From Methanobacteriaceae archaeon 41_258 (lineage in GTDB: Archaea > Methanobacteriota > Methanobacteria > Methanobacteriales > DSM-23052): 35,948 nt of DNA. The position numbers and the translations under genes were made by a program. Position 1 is the stretch's first letter. Each line of letters starts with the position of its first letter. Shown here piece after piece: positions 20,025 to 27,699 of the stretch. Below the pieces are notes generated by a model, which saw only the letters and a program-made list of their open reading frames with translations, did not search any database and had not been told where the DNA came from. The DNA is taken from NCBI GenBank assembly GCA_001507955.1, contig LGEU01000001.1, positions 1-35,948 on the forward strand, written 5' to 3'.

Positions 20025-21209
20025 ATGGGGATAATAATCAACAACTGCAGAAGATGCAACACTTGCAACCTAGTACTATGCCCTGCAGGAAACGTTAAAA
20101 AGGCAGCTGAAAATGGTAAATGTTTCGAATGCGGAGCATGCACATTAGCCTGTCCATATAAAGCCATAAAATTGGATAAAAGTAGAAGAGAGAAGGTAAG
20201 GGTTACAGTAGATGGTAAACCAGTGAAGGTGGCAGGGCTCGTGAAAGACGCCCTCGAAGCCGCTGGAATAGACGTGGGAAAATCACCAGAAAGCACCATA
20301 TTCATGCCATGTGAATGCGGAGGCTGCTGGGCTTGCGCAGTCAAAATCGATGGAAAACTGGCATTATCATGCATAACACCATTATCAGAGGGCATGGAAA
20401 TAAAAACAAAGATCAAATCCCCTTTAAGGGCCATAAGCGGGTTCGGCGCCCACATGGTAGGTGGTGTTGGAACACCATACTATCTAAAAGAGAGTATAAG
20501 GCCCATAGAAGTGGTTGGATTCACACACGGTTGCAACCTGAGATGTCCACAATGCCAAAACTACCGCATCGCCTTCACAGCAAAAGCCCCATTACTAGAA
20601 CCCAAAGAAACAGCTAAAATCCTACTAGGCCTTGAATCAATATACATAACAGGCACGATAACATTCTCGGGTGGGGAATGCACATTAAACAAGGAATGGC
20701 TGCTTGAAACAATGCAACGAATAAAAAGAGAAAGGAAAGTTAACATACACATTGACACGAATGGGACAATACTAAACCCAAAATACATAGACCAACTAGT
20801 AAAAAAAGGAATGACACAGATAGGCATAGACCTCAAAGCTCTCAAGACTAGGACATTTCAACGCATCACAGGCATAAGAGACGAAAAAATCGCAAAAGAA
20901 TACCTAAAAAATTCGTGGAGTGCCACAGAATACATCACTAACAATTACGAGGAAGAGGTATACCTAGGAGTTGGCATTCCATACAATAAAAAATTAATAA
21001 CAATAAAAGAAGTCAAAAGAATGGGAGAAAAAATCCGCAAGATCAACCCAGAAATCCAAGTTTGTGTACTGGACTATAGGCCAGAATTCAGAAGACAAAT
21101 CATCAAAAGGCCATCATTCAATGAAATGATCCAAATAAAAAAACTATTAAACAATGAAGGTCTCAGAACCGTCATCGTCCAAACCACCCACGGCCACATC
21201 GGACCATAA
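20025..21209 (+). CDS. Radical SAM protein with fused ferredoxin domains
   Basis: Three iron-sulfur modules occur in one 394-residue chain. Residues 8-43 hold two 4Fe-4S-type Cys sets (C8/C11/C14/C19 and C33/C36/C39/C43-Pro). Residues ~57-120 look like a plant-type 2Fe-2S domain (VRVTVDGKPV, then C98-GG-C101-WA-C104 and C116). From ~160 comes a radical SAM core with C170xxxC174xxC177 in GCNLRCPQCQN, followed by TFSGGECTL and HIDTNG, closest to glycyl-radical-enzyme activases (PflA/COG1180 type). The ferredoxin parts may deliver electrons to the SAM cluster. ATG 20025 is chosen over GTG 20013. Target unknown; no glycyl radical enzyme lies nearby. It sits between pelA and the MraY-like gene. 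Confidence 0.88.
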   Translation: MGIIINNCRRCNTCNLVLCPAGNVKKAAENGKCFECGACTLACPYKAIKLDKSRREKVRVTVDGKPVKVAGLVKDALEAAGIDVGKSPESTIFMPCECGGCWACAVKIDGKLALSCITPLSEGMEIKTKIKSPLRAISGFGAHMVGGVGTPYYLKESIRPIEVVGFTHGCNLRCPQCQNYRIAFTAKAPLLEPKETAKILLGLESIYITGTITFSGGECTLNKEWLLETMQRIKRERKVNIHIDTNGTILNPKYIDQLVKKGMTQIGIDLKALKTRTFQRITGIRDEKIAKEYLKNSWSATEYITNNYEEEVYLGVGIPYNKKLITIKEVKRMGEKIRKINPEIQVCVLDYRPEFRRQIIKRPSFNEMIQIKKLLNNEGLRTVIVQTTHGHIGP

Positions 21210-21226
21210 AATGGTAGTGAGGGCTT

Positions 21227-22084
21227 ATGTTAAATAAAATCATCATCGCAACAATCATAACACTAATCCTAACACCAACAATAAAGTATCTCATAGAAAA
21301 ATATGCCAAATCCACCAACCTCTACACCAGAATCCGGGGGGGCACGCCACGTGGAGCAGGCCTAGCACCATTCATTATCCTCATACTATTTTTACCCACA
21401 CCCTACAACCTCCTAATTGGGATAATGGGCATCCTAGCGTTCATCGACGACATCCTAGGGAGAAAAAGGATAAAAAACTCGATGGTGGAATGGGGACAAT
21501 TAGCAAGGGGTCTTGGGATAGTAATCATTTCAGTCCTGGGATATCCCATAATGGGCCCTTCCAGCATCATCGTAGCCTTCATGATACAACCGTTGAACAT
21601 TGCAGACATGCAACCAGGAGCCGCCTGCACCACCATAATAATAACCTCACTTTTAATCATCATCATCTCTTTACTCAAAAACCAGCCAATATACTTTCCC
21701 CTCTTAATATTAGTTACTTGCATCGCATATTCACCCCTAGACTACAAGGGAAAGATAATGATGGGTGAAATAGGTAACCACAGTTACGCCATAGCCCTAG
21801 GCTTAAGCTTCCACCTCCTCGGAGGATTCACAACAGTCCTAACATTCTTCTTACTTACAACATTTATAATAGCTCTAATAAGAAGAGAAAACTTGAAAAA
21901 GTATATCCAAGAAAACCTTAGAATCAAAAACCCGACCTTGGGGGACTGTTTTATGGATGTTATAAGTGGCGGGGGGCTCGGAGACTTGCTAAGACAATTA
22001 ATATTAAGAGATAAAAAATTCAAAGTCAAAAATAGGATACTGAAAATCCTAGGGTTTAGAAGATTACTTCACAACCCACACTAG
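21227..22084 (+). CDS. MraY-like phosphoglycosyl transferase (GT4)
   Basis: A 285-residue polytopic membrane protein of the MraY/WecA/GPT superfamily, which moves a phospho-sugar from a UDP-sugar to a polyprenyl phosphate. Signature pieces: TRIRGGTPRGAGLA near 34-47, the FIDDILGRK aspartates D74/D75, the N125..D128 segment (LNIADMQPG), and GEIGNHSYAIALG at 181-193. The usual GDxG is GEIG here, and the usual NxxDGxDGLA is altered. In pseudomurein-walled methanogens this family is a candidate for the lipid-I step of wall synthesis. ATG 21227 has GTGAGG upstream. With the MurG-like gene 387 bases downstream it suggests a lipid-linked wall precursor pair; the substrate is inferred. Confidence 0.82.
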   Translation: MLNKIIIATIITLILTPTIKYLIEKYAKSTNLYTRIRGGTPRGAGLAPFIILILFLPTPYNLLIGIMGILAFIDDILGRKRIKNSMVEWGQLARGLGIVIISVLGYPIMGPSSIIVAFMIQPLNIADMQPGAACTTIIITSLLIIIISLLKNQPIYFPLLILVTCIAYSPLDYKGKIMMGEIGNHSYAIALGLSFHLLGGFTTVLTFFLLTTFIIALIRRENLKKYIQENLRIKNPTLGDCFMDVISGGGLGDLLRQLILRDKKFKVKNRILKILGFRRLLHNPH

Positions 22085-22470
22085 TTTTTACCCCCCCTAA
22101 CAATATCCTAGCCGGGTGCTTAAACTAAGCTCAAGCTTTTCAAAGACCAATAGGATCCCTCTAGGTGCTTGGGCATTTCCATCCCATGATCTTCTAAAAA
22201 TATAATCTAAGTGGATGGAGTAATCTCCTTTTTAAATTTGATTTTTTCATGGGGACTGGATACTTGAATCTCCCTGGATCTTTTTTTCCGGATAAAATTT
22301 CATAACCACTAACCAATAAAAATTATATTATAATGTTAAGATTTATAGTCATCCCACTAGGGGATAAATGTTAATATCAAGTATCCCCCCCCACTTTAGC
22401 TTTTACAAGCGAATTCAATTCAAATGTCCTCGGAACCTTGAAAGAATTGGAGTCCACTCTAGGTGAGAAG
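22085..22470. other. 386-base intergenic region with promoter and stem-loop
   Basis: Short T-runs follow the MraY-like stop and occur at 22281-22287, possible terminators. A TATA-like TTATATTATA at 22324-22333 (plus) probably drives the MurG-like gene. GGGGATA at 22360-22366 can pair with TATCCCC at 22382-22388 around a 15-base loop, placing a hairpin in the leader. No credible coding frame is seen on either strand, and I see no tRNA, repeat or clear box C/D RNA. Confidence 0.4.
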
Positions 22471-23520
22471 ATGAAAGCATTGTTTATTATCACAGGCCGT
22501 GGTATTGGTGGTGACGCTGTAATGGGGCTTAACATAGCGCAGAACCTTTCTAATAGAGGTTTTGAATGTGAATTTGCATTAGATCGCACAGCCCCTGGTA
22601 TACTCTTCAAAAAAAGGAGTATAAAATGGTACAAGATGCTGATACCCCAAGCCGGAGGCCATGCTGCCACAAAATCTAGCCTGTTTAAAGCTGCTTTAAA
22701 AGCCTTAAAGGGTACATGGGAAGGTTATAAGTTGATAAAAAAGGTAAAACCAGATGTAGTGGTTGGTGTTATAGGCGGCGGAGCCGTGATCGGCTGTTTA
22801 TCGGCTAAATTGGCCAGAGTACCTGCTGTGGGCATATCAAACACTCCAACCGATGCTAGAATATGTAGAATTCTTAATCCAACTATAATGTTACCAGAAT
22901 CTGGCCTTTTTGGGATAAAGGGCATGAAGAATGTTCACAGTTCATACTCTCCAATAGATCCAAAAATCACAATGGGAAACCCTGATAATGCGCTTAAAAG
23001 AATGCCACCATCCTTCAAGGAGGATCTTCCAACAATATTATTTTCTTCTGGTTCATCACTTTTTGAATTAATGGCAAAAGCCGCGAAAAGGATAAGTGAA
23101 ACAGATATAGAAGCGAATATTGTAGTAGTAGGCCACCCCCTAAAAAAAGATTTTGAAGGATACCTTCAAAGTCCCAGGATCATAAAACTAGGATATATAG
23201 ATTGGGTTCCTGACCTTTACAGTCTTGTTGACCTTGCAGTGTTATCTGATGACGGTGTCATGATACATGAAGCCATAGCATGCAAAGTTCCAATAATCGC
23301 ATTAAAGGGTGTTAAGTATGGGAGATATCATAATATGGCCTCTGTGTTCCCTGGTGCTGTTGTCGAAAGCGATTTTAATAACCTCGAAAACACCTTGAAA
23401 AGGGCGCTTAAAATGAAGGATGAAATGATGGAAAAAGCATCCTATTATGGTGAAAAGGTTATAAAAGCCAGTGACAGGATCGCTGATATAATCGTGAAGG
23501 CTGCAATGAAGAAAATTTAA
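22471..23520 (+). CDS. MurG-like glycosyltransferase (GT-B)
   Basis: A 349-residue GT-B-fold protein of the MurG/UDP-N-acetylglucosamine transferase class. It has an N-terminal glycine-rich acceptor loop (TGRGIGGDA), PDVVVGVIGGGAV, a linker, then a nucleotide-sugar half with VVVGHP, LGYIDWVPDLY and EAIACKVPIIALKG. In bacteria MurG adds GlcNAc to lipid I; in Methanobacteriales a homologue is expected in pseudomurein precursor synthesis. Start: a TTG exists at 22438, but AGGTGA four bases before ATG 22471 decides the start. It lies in the same direction as the MraY-like gene but has its own promoter region. The stop TAA shares bases with the opposite-strand reductase stop. Acceptor and sugar are inferred. 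Confidence 0.83.
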   Translation: MKALFIITGRGIGGDAVMGLNIAQNLSNRGFECEFALDRTAPGILFKKRSIKWYKMLIPQAGGHAATKSSLFKAALKALKGTWEGYKLIKKVKPDVVVGVIGGGAVIGCLSAKLARVPAVGISNTPTDARICRILNPTIMLPESGLFGIKGMKNVHSSYSPIDPKITMGNPDNALKRMPPSFKEDLPTILFSSGSSLFELMAKAAKRISETDIEANIVVVGHPLKKDFEGYLQSPRIIKLGYIDWVPDLYSLVDLAVLSDDGVMIHEAIACKVPIIALKGVKYGRYHNMASVFPGAVVESDFNNLENTLKRALKMKDEMMEKASYYGEKVIKASDRIADIIVKAAMKKI

Positions 23521-24809
23521 TATTTTGCAAAAAAACGCAGTAACTTGTAAATAACATCAGATGAAGGGTGAGTTTCTATAAATCTTTCGAAATCGTAGGT
23601 TTTAGCGCCTAATTTTAAAAGGAGTGAGAGATAGGCCACCACATTACGACTTGAGGGGCCTATCGAATAAACCTTTTCGATAGTCCCTGTTTCAAGGTCT
23701 ACTTGGACTTTACCAAGTCCTGTATTATCATCTAGGACTTTCCAGAATGAACCCGGACCCGCGGCCCCTGGCATTTTCCCCTCAACTGATTTTTCTCCTT
23801 TGGCTCCTTTCATTTCAATGTAACTTACATCATAGCCTAGTGATATTGCATGTGGAATGCAACTATAGTCTATCCTTTTTTCTATCCCTGCAGCATTTAA
23901 TCCTGCTATTGTACCTTCCATGCGCGCGACTGGTGTGGTTCCAATTCCCCCGATAACATCACCTGCGGCATAAATGTTATTGTAGGTTGTCTGCATCCTA
24001 TCATTAACTATGATATTCCCCCTCTCGCCCTTTTTGACAATATCTATTATCTCTGAATTGGGGGTCATGCCCGTTGCTAAGAATGGGATGCCCTCTATGC
24101 GCTCTTTGTCTGTTTTAACAGCTCCTCTTTTTATACTTTTTATGCTGGTGTTTGTGTGGATTTCAACATCCTTTAATAATATTCTAGTTATGTAATCTCT
24201 TATTTCCCAATCTATATCTGCTAGGAATTCCCTTCTGCATATGATATGAACCTTTGATCCTAGGATTGAGAATATGTTAGCTATTTCGGCTGCTATCATA
24301 CCACTGCCGATTATAATTAAACTTTCAGGGACTTCTTCCAACTTTAGGATGTCTTGGTAGTTTATGGCGTTTTCGCTCCCTTTGATTGGGGGTGTGTATG
24401 GTCTTGCGCCCGTTGCTATTATCAGTTTATCATAGTTGAGTTTCTCACCTTCTACTTCTACGTGTTTATTGTCTGGGACCCTTGCTTCTCCATATATTAC
24501 TTCTATTCCCGCGTCTTTGGTTTCCTTTTCTGTTATCTTTCTTATCTTTGCGATCGTCTTTTTGATACCCTTTGCTATCTTCTTGTATCTTATGTTGTAA
24601 TTGAATTCTAGGATGTGGTGTTCATTGAGGGTTTTGGCATCATATAAAAAGTTTGTCACGTCTCTTAATCCGCATATGACCATGCAGCCTTGGTTTAGGC
24701 ATGTGCCGCCTAGATGATTCCTTTCTATGATTGTAACATCCTTTTCTAATGATGCTAATTCTAGGGCGGCTGCTCTTCCAGCTGGCCCTCCGCCTATAAT
24801 GATATTCAT
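23517..24809 (-). CDS. Dihydrolipoamide-dehydrogenase-like flavin disulfide reductase
   Basis: FAD/NAD(P)-dependent oxidoreductase of the pyridine nucleotide-disulfide family. FAD loop IIIGGGPAGRAAALEL lies at the N-terminus, with the redox pair C37/C42 in GGTCLNQGC. ATGARP follows, then a second dinucleotide loop LIIIGSGMIAAEIA, the AAGDVIGG FAD motif, and a dimerisation domain with HPSSDVIY near the end where lipoamide dehydrogenases have HAHPT. The active pair is intact, but residues after the second Cys diverge from the usual P-S-K. No lipoyl or 2-oxoacid dehydrogenase genes are nearby, so the partner is unknown. ATG 24809 follows GGAGG by eight bases; a GTG at 24827 is less likely. Confidence 0.87.
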   Translation of the reverse strand: MNIIIGGGPAGRAAALELASLEKDVTIIERNHLGGTCLNQGCMVICGLRDVTNFLYDAKTLNEHHILEFNYNIRYKKIAKGIKKTIAKIRKITEKETKDAGIEVIYGEARVPDNKHVEVEGEKLNYDKLIIATGARPYTPPIKGSENAINYQDILKLEEVPESLIIIGSGMIAAEIANIFSILGSKVHIICRREFLADIDWEIRDYITRILLKDVEIHTNTSIKSIKRGAVKTDKERIEGIPFLATGMTPNSEIIDIVKKGERGNIIVNDRMQTTYNNIYAAGDVIGGIGTTPVARMEGTIAGLNAAGIEKRIDYSCIPHAISLGYDVSYIEMKGAKGEKSVEGKMPGAAGPGSFWKVLDDNTGLGKVQVDLETGTIEKVYSIGPSSRNVVAYLSLLLKLGAKTYDFERFIETHPSSDVIYKLLRFFAKY

Positions 24810-24841
24810 AGGTGCGCCCTCCATCACTATTGTTTAATAAT

Positions 24842-24850
24842 CTTTATAAG
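24842..24850. promoter_or_regulatory. Near-palindromic TATA element between reductase and hypC
   Basis: CTTTATAAG reads as a TATA-like element on either strand. On the minus strand it would start transcription near 24822, just ahead of the reductase GGAGG. On the plus strand it would start near 24870, leaving a ~40-base hypC leader. A second AT-rich stretch (GTATATATATGG) nearer hypC could also act. Assignment is by position and composition only. Confidence 0.35.
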
Positions 24851-24908
24851 TAAGCTGTTTCAAGTATCATTATAGTGTTATCTGTATATATATGGAGAGG
24901 GATTAGCA

Positions 24909-25151
24909 ATGTGTATAGCAGCGCCTGCTCAAATAATAGAGATTGACGAGGAAGAGAATAGTGCAGTGGTTGATTTTGGTGGTGTGAGGCAGAAGGTTAA
25001 GCTCGATCTTGTGGAGGATGTTAGAGAAGGTAAATATGTCCTTGTACATTCAGGTTATGCTATTGAGGTGTTGTCTGATCGGGCTGCGAGGGAGTCTTTG
25101 GAGGCGTGGGATGAACTGTTAAAGGTTCTTGATGAGGAGAATCCAAGTTAG
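24909..25151 (+). CDS. hypC: Hydrogenase maturation chaperone HypC
   Basis: Small chaperone that with HypD assembles and delivers the Fe(CN)2CO group to [NiFe]-hydrogenase large subunits. The 80-residue product starts with the essential MCIAAPAQI (Cys2), followed by the OB-like VDFGGVRQKVKLDLV and the YVLVHSGYAIEVL strand, then a C-terminal helix: the full HypC/HupF pattern. ATG 24909 follows GAGAGGGAT. No other hyp or hydrogenase genes are in the window, so it is a detached maturation gene. Its stop overlaps the trpY stop on the other strand by four bases. Confidence 0.96.
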   Translation: MCIAAPAQIIEIDEEENSAVVDFGGVRQKVKLDLVEDVREGKYVLVHSGYAIEVLSDRAARESLEAWDELLKVLDEENPS

Positions 25152-25651
25152 TATATTGAAACTCTTTTCACTCCTTCTATTTCTAGGAATTTTTTAAGAA
25201 GATTGCCTGGGATAGGCTTTTCTGTTATAATTGTCAGTTTTGGATTTTCTTCAAGTTCTGGGTCGCTTGCATGTGCTTGTCTTATACTTATACCCTTGGA
25301 GGCTATTAGGGTTGCGGCCTTTGCTAATATACCTGGGCTGTTAGCGTTTGCTTCTATTTCAACCACTCCAAATTCGAGGTTTTTTGCCGTTTCTTTGAGG
25401 AGGGCTCCTGCGGGTATTATGTTTTCGAAAATTTCCTTTAGGTTGTTGTCTTGGAGTATGACTTGTGTAGTTGCTCTTATTGTTCTTCTGTCAACGTTAG
25501 CGGCCCTTGCAAGGGCCATGTCACTTATCTCCACGTCTCCACAGTATATTTTCCCATCGGGGTTTACCCTGAATCCGAGTTCTACGATTTTTTTCGCCAC
25601 GTTTATTCTTGCAGGGTATTTTTGGAATTTGTGTTTTATTTTTTCCCACAT
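25148..25651 (-). CDS. trpY: TrpY, transcription regulator of the trp operon
   Basis: A 167-residue DNA-binding regulator. The N-terminal ~75 residues form a helix-turn-helix (VAKKIVELGFRV... DMALARAANVDRRTIRATT), and a C-terminal ACT domain (about 90-167; GVVEIEANANSPGILAKAATLIA) is suited to bind an amino acid. In Methanothermobacter thermautotrophicus TrpY is divergent from trpE and binds TRP boxes (TGTACA) to repress itself and, with tryptophan, the operon. The same arrangement is present here, including TGTACA at 25664-25669. ATG 25651, with GGTGG five bases upstream, is preferred over TTG 25663. The identity rests on domain order and position and is strong. Confidence 0.93.
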   Translation of the reverse strand: MWEKIKHKFQKYPARINVAKKIVELGFRVNPDGKIYCGDVEISDMALARAANVDRRTIRATTQVILQDNNLKEIFENIIPAGALLKETAKNLEFGVVEIEANANSPGILAKAATLIASKGISIRQAHASDPELEENPKLTIITEKPIPGNLLKKFLEIEGVKRVSIY

Positions 25652-25663
25652 CAAAACCACCAA

Positions 25664-25726
25664 TGTACATTATTATACAGGTAAGATTTAAATAGTACTT
25701 TAAAGTATAAGTATTTTGTGCACAAA
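25664..25726. promoter_or_regulatory. trpY/trpE shared promoter with TRP-box-like palindromes
   Basis: The divergent spacer holds TGTACA at 25664-25669 (the published TRP-box core), a palindromic TATA-like ATTTAAAT at 25686-25693, a 12-base palindrome TACTTTAAAGTA at 25696-25707, and a 12-base palindrome TTTGTGCACAAA at 25715-25726. Starting ~25 bases from the central TATA, trpE transcription would begin inside the TGTGCACA palindrome and trpY transcription at the TGTACA. Each start would therefore lie under an operator. The operators are seen; occupancy by TrpY is inferred from known regulation in the genus. Confidence 0.75.
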
Positions 25727-25754
25727 CAACAAGGAGTTATAACCATGCAAGGAA

Positions 25755-27110
25755 GTGAATATTTTTGGAAAAAGCCCCAAAACATTCAAACTCGATTTAG
25801 AGGATCCATTTAAATTATTCAAACAATTATACCATAGTAATGATTCTGTTTTTCTACTAGAATCAATGGAAAGCGACACAGGACTCTCAAGATATTCGTT
25901 CATAGGCTTCGACCCCATCTTAACCATCAGGGCAAAATCAAACATTCTAGAAATAGAAACAAAAGACAACAAAGAAAAAATACGCGCCAAAAATCCATTT
26001 AACATCATAAGAAATTTCTTAAAAGAAAAAAACAATTTCAAAGGCTTCGCAGGAGGACTAGTAGGATACATCTCATATGAATCCGCAAGATTCCTCGATA
26101 AAATCCCCATAAAAAAACCCGATTTTCCAGACTTCGAATTCGGCCTATTTCTTGATGGAATAAAATTCAACCACCTCACAGGCAAATGCACCTACATAAC
26201 ACTCTCAGAAAATCGACTAGACCACATAAAAGAAGCCTCCAAAGATAATCCTCAAGACCAGAATAAACTTTCCTTCAAAGACAAAGGAAGAATCTTCTCC
26301 AAAGACCAGTACGAAGAAATGGTCTTAAGGACAAAGGAGCGAATAAACAAAGGAGAAATATTCCAAGCAGTAATATCAAACGCCCATAATTACAAGATAA
26401 AGGGCGATAAACTCCACTTCTACGAAGCCTTGAGAAAAGTTAACCCTTCACCGTACATGTACCATCTCAAATTAGGTGAAAGGGAAATCATAGGATCCAG
26501 CCCAGAAATGCTCGTAAGAGTTGAAAACAGGGCAGTTGAAACGTTTCCAATCGCGGGGACGCGTCCAAGAGGATCCAATGAAAAAGAAGACAAAAAGATC
26601 GCAGCTGAGCTCTTATCAGACGAGAAAGAGTTAGCAGAACACCTAATGCTAGTAGATCTTGCAAGAAACGACATAGGAAAAATCAGCAAGTACGGTTCAG
26701 TCAAAGTCAAAGAATACATGAGTATAAAAAAATTCTCACACGTACAACACATCCTATCCCATGTAAAAGGAGAACTCAGAAAGGATAAAACCGCAATCGA
26801 TGCATTATCATCAGTATTCCCAGCGGGGACGGTTACGGGAGCCCCTAAAATACGTGCAATGGAGGTCATAGATGAAATAGAAACCACGCCAAGAGGGGCA
26901 TACGCAGGAGCCCTAGGCTATTTTTCATTAAACGGAAATGCCGATTTTGCAATAACAATAAGATCCCTCATAACCCAAGGAACCCAAGGAAAAATACAAG
27001 CCGGCGCGGGCATAGTATACGATTCAATACCGGAAAAAGAGTTCCTAGAATGTGAAAACAAGGCAAAAGCACTACTATATTCACTCAAAATGGCGGGTGA
27101 AGAAAGATGA
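25755..27110 (+). CDS. trpE: Anthranilate synthase component I
   Basis: Converts chorismate and ammonia (from TrpG) to anthranilate and pyruvate. The 451 residues include the feedback-inhibition segment FLLESMESD near residue 33, RYSFIGFDP, and the catalytic chorismate-binding half: RTKERINKGEIFQAVIS, SSPEMLVRV, PIAGTRPRG, LVDLARNDIGKI, VTGAPKIRAME and AGAGIVYDS. The only in-frame start is GTG 25755, whose AAGGA site is only a base or two away; a better-spaced ATG (25745) lies in another frame. First gene of the trp operon; its TGA overlaps trpG in ATGA. Confidence 0.96.
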   Translation: MNIFGKSPKTFKLDLEDPFKLFKQLYHSNDSVFLLESMESDTGLSRYSFIGFDPILTIRAKSNILEIETKDNKEKIRAKNPFNIIRNFLKEKNNFKGFAGGLVGYISYESARFLDKIPIKKPDFPDFEFGLFLDGIKFNHLTGKCTYITLSENRLDHIKEASKDNPQDQNKLSFKDKGRIFSKDQYEEMVLRTKERINKGEIFQAVISNAHNYKIKGDKLHFYEALRKVNPSPYMYHLKLGEREIIGSSPEMLVRVENRAVETFPIAGTRPRGSNEKEDKKIAAELLSDEKELAEHLMLVDLARNDIGKISKYGSVKVKEYMSIKKFSHVQHILSHVKGELRKDKTAIDALSSVFPAGTVTGAPKIRAMEVIDEIETTPRGAYAGALGYFSLNGNADFAITIRSLITQGTQGKIQAGAGIVYDSIPEKEFLECENKAKALLYSLKMAGEER

Positions 27111-27694
27111 TACTCCTAATCGACAACTATGATTCATTCACATACAACCTCCACCAACTCATCGGAGAAATCATGAAAGAGAAAAACATGACTCCAAGCC
27201 TCAAAGTATTGAGAAACGACGATAAAAGACTTCTCAACCTCGATAAATCAAAAATCAAGAGCATAATAATATCACCAGGACCTGGCAATCCCCTAAACAG
27301 AAAAGATTTCGGATTCTGCCATGAAATAATCAAAAAATTCAAAAATAAACCAATACTAGGCGTCTGCCTTGGACACCAGGGAATATACACAGCATTCGGC
27401 GGCAAACTATGCTACATAAAACCCACACACGGAAAAATAACAACAATATTCCATGACGGAACTCACATCTTCAAAAATATCCCAAATCCAATCAAAGCCA
27501 CCCGCTACCATTCAATCGCATGTGATACACTCCAAATACCACCAGAAATCGAAGTAATAGCATGGTCCATAGACGGGACCATCATGGCAATAAAACACAG
27601 AAAATATCCAATCTATGGTTTACAATTCCACCCGGAATCCATAGGAACAACCCATGGCAAAGCAATACTCAAAAACTTCCTTCTAAATGGGTGA
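27107..27694 (+). CDS. trpG: Anthranilate synthase glutamine amidotransferase
   Basis: Class I glutamine amidotransferase supplying ammonia to TrpE. The 195 residues begin with LLIDNYDSFTYNL, have the oxyanion SPGPGNP, the nucleophile C87 in GVCLGHQGI, and catalytic H175 and E177 in FHPES. All triad residues are present. The start overlaps the trpE stop (ATGA), implying coupled translation. It is separate from trpC and trpD, unlike the fusions seen in some bacteria. Confidence 0.97.
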   Translation: MILLIDNYDSFTYNLHQLIGEIMKEKNMTPSLKVLRNDDKRLLNLDKSKIKSIIISPGPGNPLNRKDFGFCHEIIKKFKNKPILGVCLGHQGIYTAFGGKLCYIKPTHGKITTIFHDGTHIFKNIPNPIKATRYHSIACDTLQIPPEIEVIAWSIDGTIMAIKHRKYPIYGLQFHPESIGTTHGKAILKNFLLNG

Positions 27695-27699
27695 ACATG

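Noticed and set aside
22085-22320. Small protein gene downstream of the MraY-like gene
   Set aside because: Only frames of about 18 codons with no ribosome site.
27562-27699. Upstream extension of trpC into trpG
   Set aside because: Open frame only; the GGGTGA site and normal TrpC length place the start at 27700.
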